From contig JAQVNJ010000031.1 of NCBI GenBank assembly GCA_028703175.1, forward strand, positions 1-50,522: 50,522 nucleotides of DNA, read 5' to 3'. Below are positions 7,179 through 16,220 of the stretch, in pieces. Every line of letters begins with the position of its first letter. Positions within the stretch are counted from its first letter, which is position 1. A model generated the notes under the pieces. It was not told the origin of the DNA, made no database searches, and saw only the letters and a program-made list of their open reading frames with translations. The position numbers were made by a program, and so were the translations under genes. The DNA comes from JAAYCB01 sp012744395 (GTDB lineage: Bacteria > Planctomycetota > Planctomycetia > Pirellulales > Thermoguttaceae).

Positions 7179-7982
7179 ATGACCGCATACATCACCAGCG
7201 CCAAGAACCCGCGAATCCGCGACGCCGTCCGCCTCCGCGATGCCCGGCATCGCCGCAAGCAGGGGAGAATCCTCATCGACGGGGTCCGCGAAATCAGCCG
7301 TGCGCTTGCCACGGGAATTGTCCCCGCCGGATTGTACTACTGCGAATCGCTCTGCCGGGCGGCGCCGGCCCGCGACCTTCTGCGGCGCGCCGAAGCGCAA
7401 GGCGCCGAACTGCTGTGTGTCGCCGAGCCGCTGTTCGGAAAACTCGCCTTCGGCAATCGGGCGGAGGGAATCGTCGCCGTGGCGCCGGCTCCGAACGCCA
7501 CGCTCGCCGAGCTCTCCCCGCCCGACGGAGCGCTCGTCGCCGTGCTCGAGGGCCTGGAAAAGCCGGGCAACGTGGGCGCGGTGCTGCGGAGCGCCGACGC
7601 GGCGGGGGTCGCGGCCGTGATCGTGGCCGACGGGCGGACCGACTTGTTCAATCCGAACGCCATCCGGGCGAGCCTGGGGACGATCTTCACGATTCCCGTG
7701 GCGGAAGCGACCAGCGCCGAGGCGCTGGATTGGCTCGGCCGCCGCGATTTCGCGATCTATGCCGCTCGCGTCGATGGGGCCGTGCTCTACACCGAGGTCG
7801 ATTACACGGGCTCCGCGGCGATCGTCTTCGGCAGCGAAGCGGAGGGGCTGAGCGGCCTGTGGGCCGCCGACCGCGCGCAGGCCGTGCGCTTGCCGATGCT
7901 CGGCGCGGCGGACAGTCTGAACGTCTCCGTAACAGCGGCGGTGATCTTCTACGAGGCGGTGCGACAACGCCGCGGACGCTGA
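7179..7982 (+). CDS. TrmH/SpoU-family RNA 2'-O-methyltransferase
   Basis: 267 aa. An N-terminal substrate-binding domain (residues 1-95, including QGRILIDGVREI) precedes the SpoU catalytic domain with its three motifs: GLEKPGNVGAVLRSADAAG with the Asn/Arg pair, FGSEAEGLSG, and LPMLGAADSLNVSVTAAV. These form the trefoil-knot SAM site. The target could be rRNA or tRNA; the sequence does not decide which. ATG 7179 has AAGG at 7169-7172 and follows the previous stop codon by 10 nt. Confidence 0.9.
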   Translation: MTAYITSAKNPRIRDAVRLRDARHRRKQGRILIDGVREISRALATGIVPAGLYYCESLCRAAPARDLLRRAEAQGAELLCVAEPLFGKLAFGNRAEGIVAVAPAPNATLAELSPPDGALVAVLEGLEKPGNVGAVLRSADAAGVAAVIVADGRTDLFNPNAIRASLGTIFTIPVAEATSAEALDWLGRRDFAIYAARVDGAVLYTEVDYTGSAAIVFGSEAEGLSGLWAADRAQAVRLPMLGAADSLNVSVTAAVIFYEAVRQRRGR

Positions 7983-8022
7983 CCGCAGGCGGCGGTTGCG
8001 GAGGACTCCGAGGGCAGTTCGT

Positions 8023-8895
<873 letters not shown>

Positions 8896-8960
8896 CTGGA
8901 TACCTCCTTCTCGGGCCTGGGCTGCCGTGGGCAGTTCCCCTGTCTAAGCGGTCAGAGCCT

Positions 8961-8989
8961 ATTGTAGCCACGGATCACCAACATGTCAT
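8961..8989 (-). promoter_or_regulatory. Promoter for folD
   Basis: On the minus strand ATGACA (8989-8984), 17-nt spacer, TACAAT (8966-8961); each hexamer matches consensus at 5 of 6 positions. The leader would be about 60 nt. Confidence 0.6.
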
Positions 8990-9139
8990 CTTGCTCGGGG
9001 AGGATGCGGGTTCATTGAAGATAAAGCATTGTGCAGTCATGGTTTGCGAAAACAGCCCGGCATTCACGGGGCCGGCCGGCGCGGCAAAGACCGGCGCCGC
9101 CTCTTCTGTCTGCCGACTGGAATCTGCTAAAACTCAACG

Positions 9140-9186
9140 TATAATAGTCGTCGAATCATTACTTGTTTGTCGATTTAGTAATGATT
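9140..9186 (+). promoter_or_regulatory. Putative cysI promoter -10 with palindromic operator
   Basis: A perfect TATAAT lies at 9140-9145; no good -35 is seen, which fits an activator-dependent or regulated promoter. Immediately downstream is an exact 10-bp inverted repeat, AATCATTACT (9154-9163) and AGTAATGATT (9177-9186), with a 13-nt spacer. It covers the predicted transcription start near 9152, a typical place for a repressor. The patch is AT-rich compared with its surroundings. Nothing else is recognised in 8990-9139. Confidence 0.6.
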
Positions 9187-9256
9187 GCGTGTGCGATTTT
9201 CGGCGTGATGTAAGATCTAAACCGGGCCAGGGTCCTCCTCCGAGCGGACAATAGAC

Positions 9257-11002
9257 ATGAGCGAACAGCCAAAACTCAGTGCGGTCGAGAAGATCAAGAG
9301 CGAAAGCAACTACCTGCGTGGGACCATCGCCGAGGAGCTGGCCAGCGACCAGCCGGCCTTCGACAAGGTCACCGAACAACTCGTCAAGCATCACGGGTTC
9401 TACCAGCAGGACGACCGCGACCGCCGGGGTGAAAAGGGCCCGGACGGGCAGCGGCTGGGCAAGGTCTATTCGATGATGGTTCGCACGAAGCTGCCCGGTG
9501 GAAAACTCACCGCCCGGCAGATGCTCGACGAGCTCGATCTCTGCGAACGCTTTGGCAAGGGCGATCTGCGTCTGACGGACCGCCAGGGCATCCAGATTCA
9601 CGGCGTGTTGAAGAAGAACGTCAGGGAGACGATCCGCCGGATCAACCAGGCCCAGATGACGACTCTCGGCGCGTGCGGCGACGTCGAGCGGAACGTGCTC
9701 TGCTGCCCTGCCCCGCGCCGGCACGACCCGGTCCGCGATCAGATGCAGGAGCTGGCCGACCGGCTCTCGGCCCACCTGCTCCCCAGGACGAAGGCCTACC
9801 ACGAGCTCTGGCTGACCGACGCGGAAACGGGCGTGAAAGAGCTGGCCGGCGGCGGCGACGAAGGCAAGCGGATCGAACCGCTCTACGGAGAGACCTACCT
9901 GCCCCGCAAGTTCAAAACGGCGATCGCGCTGCCGGAGGACAACTGCATCGACATCTACACCAACGACCTGGGCTTCCTGGCAGTCGTCGAAGACGGCCGC
10001 CTGGCCGGCTACAACGTGCTCGTCGGCGGCGGGCTGGGCGTCACACCAAGCAACGAGAAGACGTTCCCCGCGCTGGCCCAGCCGCTGGCCTTCGTGACCC
10101 CCGATCAAGTCATCGCGGTGGCCGAGGCGGTGATCAGAGTCCAGCGGGATTACGGAAATCGGACCGACCGGAAGCGCGCCCGATTGAAGTACCTGATCTT
10201 CGACTGGGGCTTGGAAAAGTTCCGTGCCAAGGTCGAAGAGTACCATCGCGGCCGGCTCGCCGATCCGCGGCCCGTGGCGCCCGCGGCGGTCGAGGACCAC
10301 ATCGGCTGGCACGAACAGGGCGATGGCCACTGGTACTACGGGCTGCATATCGACAACGGCCGGGTGATCGACCGGGGGGGCTGCCGCCTGAAAACCGCGA
10401 TCCGGCAGATTTGCAGCGAGCTTGGTCCGAATTTGCGAATCACGGCCAACCAGAGCCTGCTCGTTACCGACCTTCCGCCGCGGCACCGCCAGCGGCTTGA
10501 AACGATCTTCCGCGAAAACGGCGTTGATCCTGACGGCGCGGTTTCGGAAGTCCGCCGCTGGGCGATGGCCTGCGTTGCCCTGCCGACCTGCCCCCTGGCG
10601 GTGACCGAGAGCGAACGGGTGATGCCCGGCGTCGTCGCCCAACTCGAGGCCGAACTTGAGAAGCTCGGGCTGGCCGGGGAGAAGTTCACCGTGCGGATGA
10701 CCGGTTGCCCGAACGGCTGCGCTCGGCCCTACAACGCCGACATCGGACTGGTGGGCAAGACGAAGGACAAGTACAGCGTGTATCTGGGCGGCTCCCTGCG
10801 CGGCGACCGGCTGGCGTTTCTCTACCGCGAGATCGTCCCGCTGGAAGAGCTGGTCGGCTCGCTCGCGGCGGTGTTTGCCTTCTTTGGCCAAGACCGGCGG
10901 CAGGCAGAATCGCTCGGCGATTTCTGCCACCGGCAGGGCGCCGAGGCGCTGCGCCGGTTTGCCGACGGCTTTATCCACCAGCCGGTAGCTGGAAATCCGT
11001 AG
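9257..11002 (+). CDS. cysI: Assimilatory sulfite reductase hemoprotein (siroheme/4Fe-4S)
   Basis: Six-electron reduction of sulfite to sulfide in the cytosol. 581 aa with the duplicated nitrite/sulfite reductase layout. The N-terminal half includes KHHGFYQQDDRDRRG and RLTDRQGIQIHGV. The cluster and siroheme Cys residues are C439 and C445 (CVALPTC) and C484 and C488 (TGCPNGCARPY), matching the CysI pattern; YSVYLGGSLRGDRLAFLY closes the protein. It resembles the NADPH-type subunit, yet no cysJ flavoprotein is adjacent, so the electron donor (perhaps ferredoxin) is open. The start is ATG 9257. The operator at 9154-9186 suggests control by sulfur or redox status (inference). Confidence 0.93.
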   Translation: MSEQPKLSAVEKIKSESNYLRGTIAEELASDQPAFDKVTEQLVKHHGFYQQDDRDRRGEKGPDGQRLGKVYSMMVRTKLPGGKLTARQMLDELDLCERFGKGDLRLTDRQGIQIHGVLKKNVRETIRRINQAQMTTLGACGDVERNVLCCPAPRRHDPVRDQMQELADRLSAHLLPRTKAYHELWLTDAETGVKELAGGGDEGKRIEPLYGETYLPRKFKTAIALPEDNCIDIYTNDLGFLAVVEDGRLAGYNVLVGGGLGVTPSNEKTFPALAQPLAFVTPDQVIAVAEAVIRVQRDYGNRTDRKRARLKYLIFDWGLEKFRAKVEEYHRGRLADPRPVAPAAVEDHIGWHEQGDGHWYYGLHIDNGRVIDRGGCRLKTAIRQICSELGPNLRITANQSLLVTDLPPRHRQRLETIFRENGVDPDGAVSEVRRWAMACVALPTCPLAVTESERVMPGVVAQLEAELEKLGLAGEKFTVRMTGCPNGCARPYNADIGLVGKTKDKYSVYLGGSLRGDRLAFLYREIVPLEELVGSLAAVFAFFGQDRRQAESLGDFCHRQGAEALRRFADGFIHQPVAGNP

Positions 11003-11127
11003 GGCAAGTGGATATCCTGTCCAGACAGCAAGCGGAGTGAATTCCGGGCGGACGGTCGGTGGAGCGAAGTCCCGGCGCGGGGTCCACGGAATGAATTCCG
11101 TCCAGACGGCGCACGGAATCAAGCCCG
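11001..11127. repeat. Degenerate tandem repeat, 24-29 bp units
   Basis: Four recognisable units (11019-11047, 11048-11075, 11076-11099, 11100-11127), plus a weaker one before them, share the pattern GTCCAGAC..GC..GGAGTGAATTCC. The first and fourth are closest to each other. The array fills nearly the whole gap between cysI and the following reductase gene. Confidence 0.65.
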
Positions 11128-11160
11128 TCATGCGAGGTAACGATTTGCGGAGTTGCTGCC

Positions 11161-12183
11161 ATGCTGCCTGAGACGTTCCGCTGCTACCTTGTGGACAAGG
11201 ACGGCGCGGGCCGTGTCGCCGGACGAGTGGCCGAAGCGCCGACGGCCGGCCTGCCGCCGGGCGAGGTGGTGCTCCGCGTCGATTACTCGTCGCTCAACTA
11301 CAAGGACGCCCTGGCCGTCACCGGCCACCCGGGGGTCAACAAGGTCTTTCCCCACATTCCGGGCGTTGATGCGGCGGGCAAGGTGGTCGAGAGCGGAGTC
11401 GACGAATTCTGCCCGGGCGACGACGTCCTGGCGACCGGTTTCGACATGGGGTCGAACCGCTGGGGCGGCTATGGCGACTTTGTCCGCGTGCCGCGGGACT
11501 GGGTTGTGCCGATGCCGCCCGGGCTCTCGATCCGCGAAAGCATGATCCTGGGAACCGCGGGGTTGACAGCCGGGTTCTGCGTCGAGGCCCTGCTCCAGCA
11601 CGACCTTGCGCCCGAGAAAGGCCCGGTCGTCGTCACCGGTGCTTCCGGCGGGGTTGGCGGCTTCGCCGTGGCAATTCTGGCCAGACTGGGGTTCGAAGTC
11701 GTCGCCGTGACCGGCAAGCAGCAGGCGCGGGACTACCTGAAATCGCTCGGCGCCTCGCAGGTTGTCGGCCGTGAGGCCGTCAGCGACGACTCGGGCCGGG
11801 CGCTGCTCTCGGGGCGCTGGGCCGGAGCGGTCGATACCGTTGGCAGCGCGCCGCTGGCGACCGTGTTGCGGGCGACGCGACGCGGCGGCTGCGTGGCCAC
11901 GTGCGGCAACGCGGCGGGCGTCGAGATCCCGGGGTTGACGGTGTTCCCCTTCATCCTTCGCGGCATCACCCTGGCCGGAGTCGACGCCGCCTGGTGCCCG
12001 ATCCCACTCCGCCATCAGACATGGGAGAAGCTCGCCGGCCCGTGGCGATTGGACGACCTGGAGCGGTTCGCTCAGTTCATCGCGCTGGAGCAACTGCCGG
12101 AGAAGGTCGAGGACATCTTGGCGGGCCGGATCACCGGCCGAGTGGTGGTGGCGGTCTCCCCACGGGCGGAAGCGGAGAGCTAA
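11161..12183 (+). CDS. YhdH/YhfP-family NADPH oxidoreductase (AcuI-like)
   Basis: 340-aa zinc-free medium-chain dehydrogenase/reductase. A GroES-like N-terminal domain carries DYSSLNYKDALAVTG and PHIPGVDAAGKVV, the signatures of the acrylyl-CoA reductase (AcuI) branch. The Rossmann domain has VVVTGASGGVGGFAVAIL for NADPH. SNRWGGYGDFVRVP and LRGITLAGVDAAWCP are also typical. The likely reaction is NADPH-dependent reduction of an activated C=C bond such as acryloyl-CoA; a general quinone or enone reductase is the alternative. The archease gene starts 7 nt past its stop codon, so the two are probably cotranscribed. Confidence 0.88.
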   Translation: MLPETFRCYLVDKDGAGRVAGRVAEAPTAGLPPGEVVLRVDYSSLNYKDALAVTGHPGVNKVFPHIPGVDAAGKVVESGVDEFCPGDDVLATGFDMGSNRWGGYGDFVRVPRDWVVPMPPGLSIRESMILGTAGLTAGFCVEALLQHDLAPEKGPVVVTGASGGVGGFAVAILARLGFEVVAVTGKQQARDYLKSLGASQVVGREAVSDDSGRALLSGRWAGAVDTVGSAPLATVLRATRRGGCVATCGNAAGVEIPGLTVFPFILRGITLAGVDAAWCPIPLRHQTWEKLAGPWRLDDLERFAQFIALEQLPEKVEDILAGRITGRVVVAVSPRAEAES

Positions 12184-12189
12184 CAGGTC

Positions 12190-12600
12190 ATGTTCGAGAC
12201 ATTCGACCACACGGCCGACCTCGGGCTCCGCGCTCGGGCGGCCGACCTCGACGGGCTGTTTGCCGAAGCGGCCAGGGCGCTGTTCTCGGTGATCGTCGAA
12301 AACTTCGACCAGGTGCAGCCGCACGAGGAGGTCTCGATTGCCATCGACGGCCAGCGGCTCGACGACCTGATGTACGACTGGCTGGCGGAGTTGCTCTGCG
12401 TGTTCGATACGCGGCACATCCTGCTCTGCCAATTCAACGTCAGCGTGGGCGATTCCGGACTGGCGGCCACCGCGCGGGGCGAGCCGATCGATGCCCAGCG
12501 GCACCGCCTCGACGCGGAGGTCAAAGCGATCACCTACCACGGACTGAAAGTCGAGCGAAGCGGTGACGATTGGCTGGCGGAGATCATCGTGGACCTGTAA
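12190..12600 (+). CDS. Archease
   Basis: 136-aa metal-binding protein that helps the RNA ligase RtcB turn over during RNA repair and tRNA splicing. The archease signature FDHTADLGLRARAADLDGLF starts the protein; YDWLAELLCVFDTRH and AITYHGLKV are further conserved blocks, and the acidic metal ligands (the Asp of HTADLG and a C-terminal Asp) are present. ATG 12190 sits close to the previous stop codon. No rtcB is within the window, so its usual partner must be elsewhere. Confidence 0.92.
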   Translation: MFETFDHTADLGLRARAADLDGLFAEAARALFSVIVENFDQVQPHEEVSIAIDGQRLDDLMYDWLAELLCVFDTRHILLCQFNVSVGDSGLAATARGEPIDAQRHRLDAEVKAITYHGLKVERSGDDWLAEIIVDL

Positions 12601-12688
12601 AACGGCAATTGTCGGCTCAAGGCTGTGTACTCCGTCGCCGGACGGCCGATCGCCGATAACCGCTTCCTCCTGCTGAAAGGACAATCCG

Positions 12689-13636
12689 TTGAGAAGCCCG
12701 TCGAAGATCAGCGCGGTCGTTCTGTTGCTTCTGGCAATGTCCGGCCTCTCGGACGGGGCCGAGCCGTTTTCGGTCGTCGTCCTGCCCGACACGCAGAACT
12801 ACGCGGAGAAATTCCCCGACACGTACCTCGTCCAGACGAAATGGATTGCCAAGAATGTCAAACGGGAGAACATCAAGTTCGTGATCCACCTGGGCGACAT
12901 CGTCCAGAACCACAACACGTCGGAGGCGGAGTGGCGGGTGGCCGATCGCGCGCACCGGCAACTCGACGGCGTCGTGTCCTACAGCGTTGTGCCGGGCAAT
13001 CACGACCTGGGCATGGTCGAAAAACAGCTCAACCGGGACACCTCGCTGTACAACAAGTATTTCGGCCCGCAGCGGTTTGCCGGCCAACCCTGGTACGGCG
13101 GCCATTTGGGCGAAACGAATGACAACAACTATTGCTACTTCGACGCCGGCGGAATGCAGTTCATGGTCCTCAGCCTGGAGTATTCGCCGCGCGACGAAAC
13201 GCTTGCGTGGGCGGCCGAGGTGGCCGCCAGGCACCCTCGGCATCGCGTGATCCTTGTCACCCACTGCTACATGCGGCCGAAAGGGCGCGATAGTCAAACC
13301 GGCGGAGTCTTTGGCAACTCGGGCGACGGCGTTTGGGAAAAACTGGTCCGCCGAGCGCCGAACATCTTCCTGGTTGTCAGCGGGCACGTGCTCGGCGTCG
13401 GCCGGCAGGTGAGCGTCAACGAGGCCGGCCTGCCGGTCCATGAAACTCTCGTCGACTACCAGGGATTGCCCAACGGCGGCGACGGCTGGCTACGGATCAT
13501 GCGGTTCATTCCCAGCCAGGACAGGATCGAGGTCCGCGCCTACTCGCCGCTGCTCGATGAGACGATGGAGGACCAGGAGCACACGTTTTCCTTGGAGTAT
13601 TCGATGACCGCGCCGGCACTGAGAAAGGCCGGCTGA
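12689..13636 (+). CDS. Exported calcineurin-like metallophosphoesterase
   Basis: 315 aa with an N-terminal signal peptide (about residues 1-23, ending SGLSDGA). All five metal-site motifs of the calcineurin-like fold are present in order: VVLPDTQN, IHLGDIVQNH, VPGNHDLG, LVTHCYM and VVSGHVLG. It hydrolyses a phosphoester in the periplasm or at the cell surface; the substrate is not evident. The TTG start at 12689 is chosen from AAAGGA (12676-12681). It precedes a Gfo/Idh gene by 140 bp and may belong to the same exported catabolic region. Confidence 0.88.
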   Translation: MRSPSKISAVVLLLLAMSGLSDGAEPFSVVVLPDTQNYAEKFPDTYLVQTKWIAKNVKRENIKFVIHLGDIVQNHNTSEAEWRVADRAHRQLDGVVSYSVVPGNHDLGMVEKQLNRDTSLYNKYFGPQRFAGQPWYGGHLGETNDNNYCYFDAGGMQFMVLSLEYSPRDETLAWAAEVAARHPRHRVILVTHCYMRPKGRDSQTGGVFGNSGDGVWEKLVRRAPNIFLVVSGHVLGVGRQVSVNEAGLPVHETLVDYQGLPNGGDGWLRIMRFIPSQDRIEVRAYSPLLDETMEDQEHTFSLEYSMTAPALRKAG

Positions 13637-13776
13637 ACCGGGGCGATCCGGTTGAAACGCGGCGGCCGGACTTCCAACACGGGAGACTTGCCGGGGTTGA
13701 GAGCTCGACTTGCCCGCCGGTTGACGCTGGTCCCGCGGATCGACAGACTTGAGACTTAAAACGAGGAGACTCTGCA

Positions 13777-15165
13777 ATGACACGAATGCACCGTCGAGAG
13801 GTTTTGAAGGCCGCCGCCGCGGCTGCCGTCGCGCCGATCGTTCTCCCGTCAAGGTTGTTCGCGGCCGCCGCGCCGAGCGAGCAGTTGAAGATTGCCGTGA
13901 TCGGCCTGGGGGGCCGGGCGCGGGGCGTGATCGGCGACGGGCTGAGATCTCCCGACTACCGGCTGGCGGCCGTCTGCGACATTTTCAAACCCCGCGTCGA
14001 CAGCTACGTCGCCCAGTTCAACAAGGATCATGCCGGCGGGCCGATCAAGGGTTACACGCGGATATCCGAGATGCTTGACAGAGAACAGCTCGACGGCGTG
14101 ATGGTCCAGACGACGACCCACGCCCGGGCATGGTGCGTCATCCAGTGCCTCAAGCGGGGGATCGACACATACATCGAAAAGCCGATGTGCTTGACGATTG
14201 AAGAGGGGCGCGCGATGGTCGATGCGGCCCGGAAGTACAAGTGCGTCACGCAGGTGGGAACGCAGCAGCGGTCGATTCCGCTGAACAATTGGGCCTGCGA
14301 TCTGATCCAGGCCGGAGCGATCGGCAAGGTCCGCGTTGTCGAAGCGCCGAATTTCATCGGGCCGATGGAGTGGGACGACAAGCCGGCGCAGCAGATGCCC
14401 GACGGCGGATCGGACGACTGGTGGGACATCTGGACGAACGCGGCCGAGTTGCGGCCGTACCATCAGGAGCTGCACTACGGCTGGGCGCGGTGGTCGGACT
14501 ACGACGCCGGCGGGCTCTGCTTCGGGGTCAGCGGCTGGGGCACGCATTCCTACGACCAGGTGCAGCGCGGCCTGGGGACCAGCGACACGGCGCCGACGGC
14601 GATTCTGCTCGAGGAGAAGATGGAGACGCGCGACTCCGGCAGGTTCGGCCAGCGGCAGATCGGCGACGATGAGACGGGCGCCCCTTACTATGGCATGGCC
14701 AAGCTGAGCGGCCCCCGCGCGCGGATCACGATGCGCTACGCCAACGGCGCCGAATTGCGCCTCCATCTGGATGGCGATCGCGGGCCCGGGCTAGGCTGCA
14801 TTTTCGTGGGAACCAGCGGTAAGATCGAGGTCAATCGCGACAAGATCTCGGCCAATCCCAAGCAGCTCCTCGCCGGGGACGATCGGCCGAAGACGCTCGG
14901 CGAACTCGGTTTCTCGGAGACCCAGCCGCACATCCAGAATTGGCTCGATTGCATCAAGTCGCGCGAAAAGGCGAATGCCGACGTCGAGTACGGTCACTAT
15001 TCGACGATGATCTGCAACCTGGTGAACGCCGTTCGAGAGACGGGGCTGGTCGGCAAGACGCTGCAATGGGACCCGAAGGCGGAACGGTTCACCAACTGCG
15101 ACGAGGCGAACGAGAACCGCTGGATCAAGAGGCCCAGGCGGAAAGGCTATGAGCTCGACGTCTAG
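13777..15165 (+). CDS. Tat-exported Gfo/Idh/MocA oxidoreductase 1
   Basis: 462 aa. The Tat signal (HRREVLKAAAAAAV) predicts export in folded form. The NAD(P)-binding fold begins with KIAVIGLGGRARG, and the catalytic-lysine motif is EKP at 134-136 (DTYIEKPMCL). The Gfo/Idh C-terminal beta domain follows, with GTHSYDQVQRGLG. It probably oxidises a sugar or polyol hydroxyl using a tightly bound NAD(P), possibly at C3 given the DUF1080 gene 103 bp downstream. ATG 13777 has GAGGAG upstream. It is the longest of the five paralogues and has a distinct Trp-rich insert (DDWWDIWTNAAEL). Confidence 0.9.
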   Translation: MTRMHRREVLKAAAAAAVAPIVLPSRLFAAAAPSEQLKIAVIGLGGRARGVIGDGLRSPDYRLAAVCDIFKPRVDSYVAQFNKDHAGGPIKGYTRISEMLDREQLDGVMVQTTTHARAWCVIQCLKRGIDTYIEKPMCLTIEEGRAMVDAARKYKCVTQVGTQQRSIPLNNWACDLIQAGAIGKVRVVEAPNFIGPMEWDDKPAQQMPDGGSDDWWDIWTNAAELRPYHQELHYGWARWSDYDAGGLCFGVSGWGTHSYDQVQRGLGTSDTAPTAILLEEKMETRDSGRFGQRQIGDDETGAPYYGMAKLSGPRARITMRYANGAELRLHLDGDRGPGLGCIFVGTSGKIEVNRDKISANPKQLLAGDDRPKTLGELGFSETQPHIQNWLDCIKSREKANADVEYGHYSTMICNLVNAVRETGLVGKTLQWDPKAERFTNCDEANENRWIKRPRRKGYELDV

Positions 15166-15267
15166 CCGGCGCCTTGCGCGGCCCGGCTGCCCTGGTCATG
15201 TGCCCCGCGGGGAACGGGACTCTTCCCGAGTTTCGATTAGGGGCGAATTCAGCCGAAGGAGACGAGC

Positions 15268-15957
15268 ATGAGATCGTTGCGTACAGCGGGCACGGTGGCT
15301 CTGTTGGCGGTGCTGGCCGGTGCAACTCCGGCAGTGGCGGCTGAACAAGGCTTCGTCGCCATGTTCAACGGGAAAGACCTCGCCGGCTGGGAGGGCATGC
15401 CGGGCGGATGGTGGGTCGAGGAAGGGGCCATCACGTCGGAAAGCACGAAGGAACAACCCTGCCTCAAGGCCCACTATCTCTATTGGAAAGGCGGCGAGCC
15501 GGCCGATTTCGTGCTGCGCTTCCAGTACAAGCTGATCGGTGGCAACTCGGGCGTGCAGATCCGCAGCCAGAAGCGTCCAGACTGGGACACTTGGGGATAT
15601 CAGGCCGACATGGAAGCCGGCGGGCAATGGACAGGTTGTCTCTTCCAACACGACCGGGACGGCGTGGTGATGCGCGGCAAGAAGGCCGTGATTCGCGAAG
15701 ACGGCACTCGGGTGGAAGAGGAATTCGCCAGCGGGGATGAGCTCCAGGCAAAGGTCAAGCCGGACGATTGGAACGATTACGAGATCGTTGCCCGCGGCAG
15801 CAGGATCACGCTGGCGATCAACGGTCACTTGATGTGCGAGGTGGATGATCGCCACGCCAGGCTCGCCTGCAAGCGGGGCATCATCGCGCTGCAAATGCAT
15901 CCCGGCCCGCCGATGAAGGTGCAGTTTCGCAATCTGCGGATCAAGCTGCTCGACTGA
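15268..15957 (+). CDS. Exported DUF1080 protein (3-keto-disaccharide hydrolase-like)
   Basis: 229 aa: signal peptide (residues 1-24, cut near PAVAA) and one DUF1080/PF06439 domain, a concanavalin-like beta sandwich. Markers are FVAMFNGKDLAGWEG, WWVEEGAITSES, FQYKLIGGNSGVQIRS, WNDYEIVARGSRI and INGHLMCEV. Members of this family cleave 3-keto-glycosides after a dehydrogenase has oxidised C3. The Gfo/Idh gene directly upstream is a plausible partner. ATG 15268 follows AAGGAGACGAGC. Confidence 0.9.
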   Translation: MRSLRTAGTVALLAVLAGATPAVAAEQGFVAMFNGKDLAGWEGMPGGWWVEEGAITSESTKEQPCLKAHYLYWKGGEPADFVLRFQYKLIGGNSGVQIRSQKRPDWDTWGYQADMEAGGQWTGCLFQHDRDGVVMRGKKAVIREDGTRVEEEFASGDELQAKVKPDDWNDYEIVARGSRITLAINGHLMCEVDDRHARLACKRGIIALQMHPGPPMKVQFRNLRIKLLD

Positions 15958-16116
15958 CCCAGAGAAGGCAATCTTCTGAGCCTGTTGTCTGCCGCTATTT
16001 TTCGCCCCTCGGCGACCTCCGCCGTCGACCGTCTCGGTGGTGTTGGTGTTTGCCGGGCGGCGGCGCGGCCGTCCGGTTTGCGCGGCTCTCGGATTCCCCA
16101 AGATTCCCAGTCCGCT

Positions 16117-16145
16117 TTGCGTCCCCTTTCCGGTTGGATTAGAAT
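16117..16145 (+). promoter_or_regulatory. Possible promoter for the DUF1080-ThuA gene
   Basis: TTGCGT (16117-16122), 17-nt spacer, TAGAAT (16140-16145). The leader would be about 70 nt. Confidence 0.4.
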
Positions 16146-16220
16146 TGCCGGTTGCTCGCTCGCTGCGTCGGGCGACCGTGTCGGAAAATTGAGCACCTTG
16201 GACTCTTCGAGGAGAAAGAC

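Noticed and set aside
9134..11131. 665-codon antisense frame to the sulfite reductase gene
   Set aside because: Long antisense frames are expected from the GC-rich third positions of the real gene; the translation has no recognisable domain.
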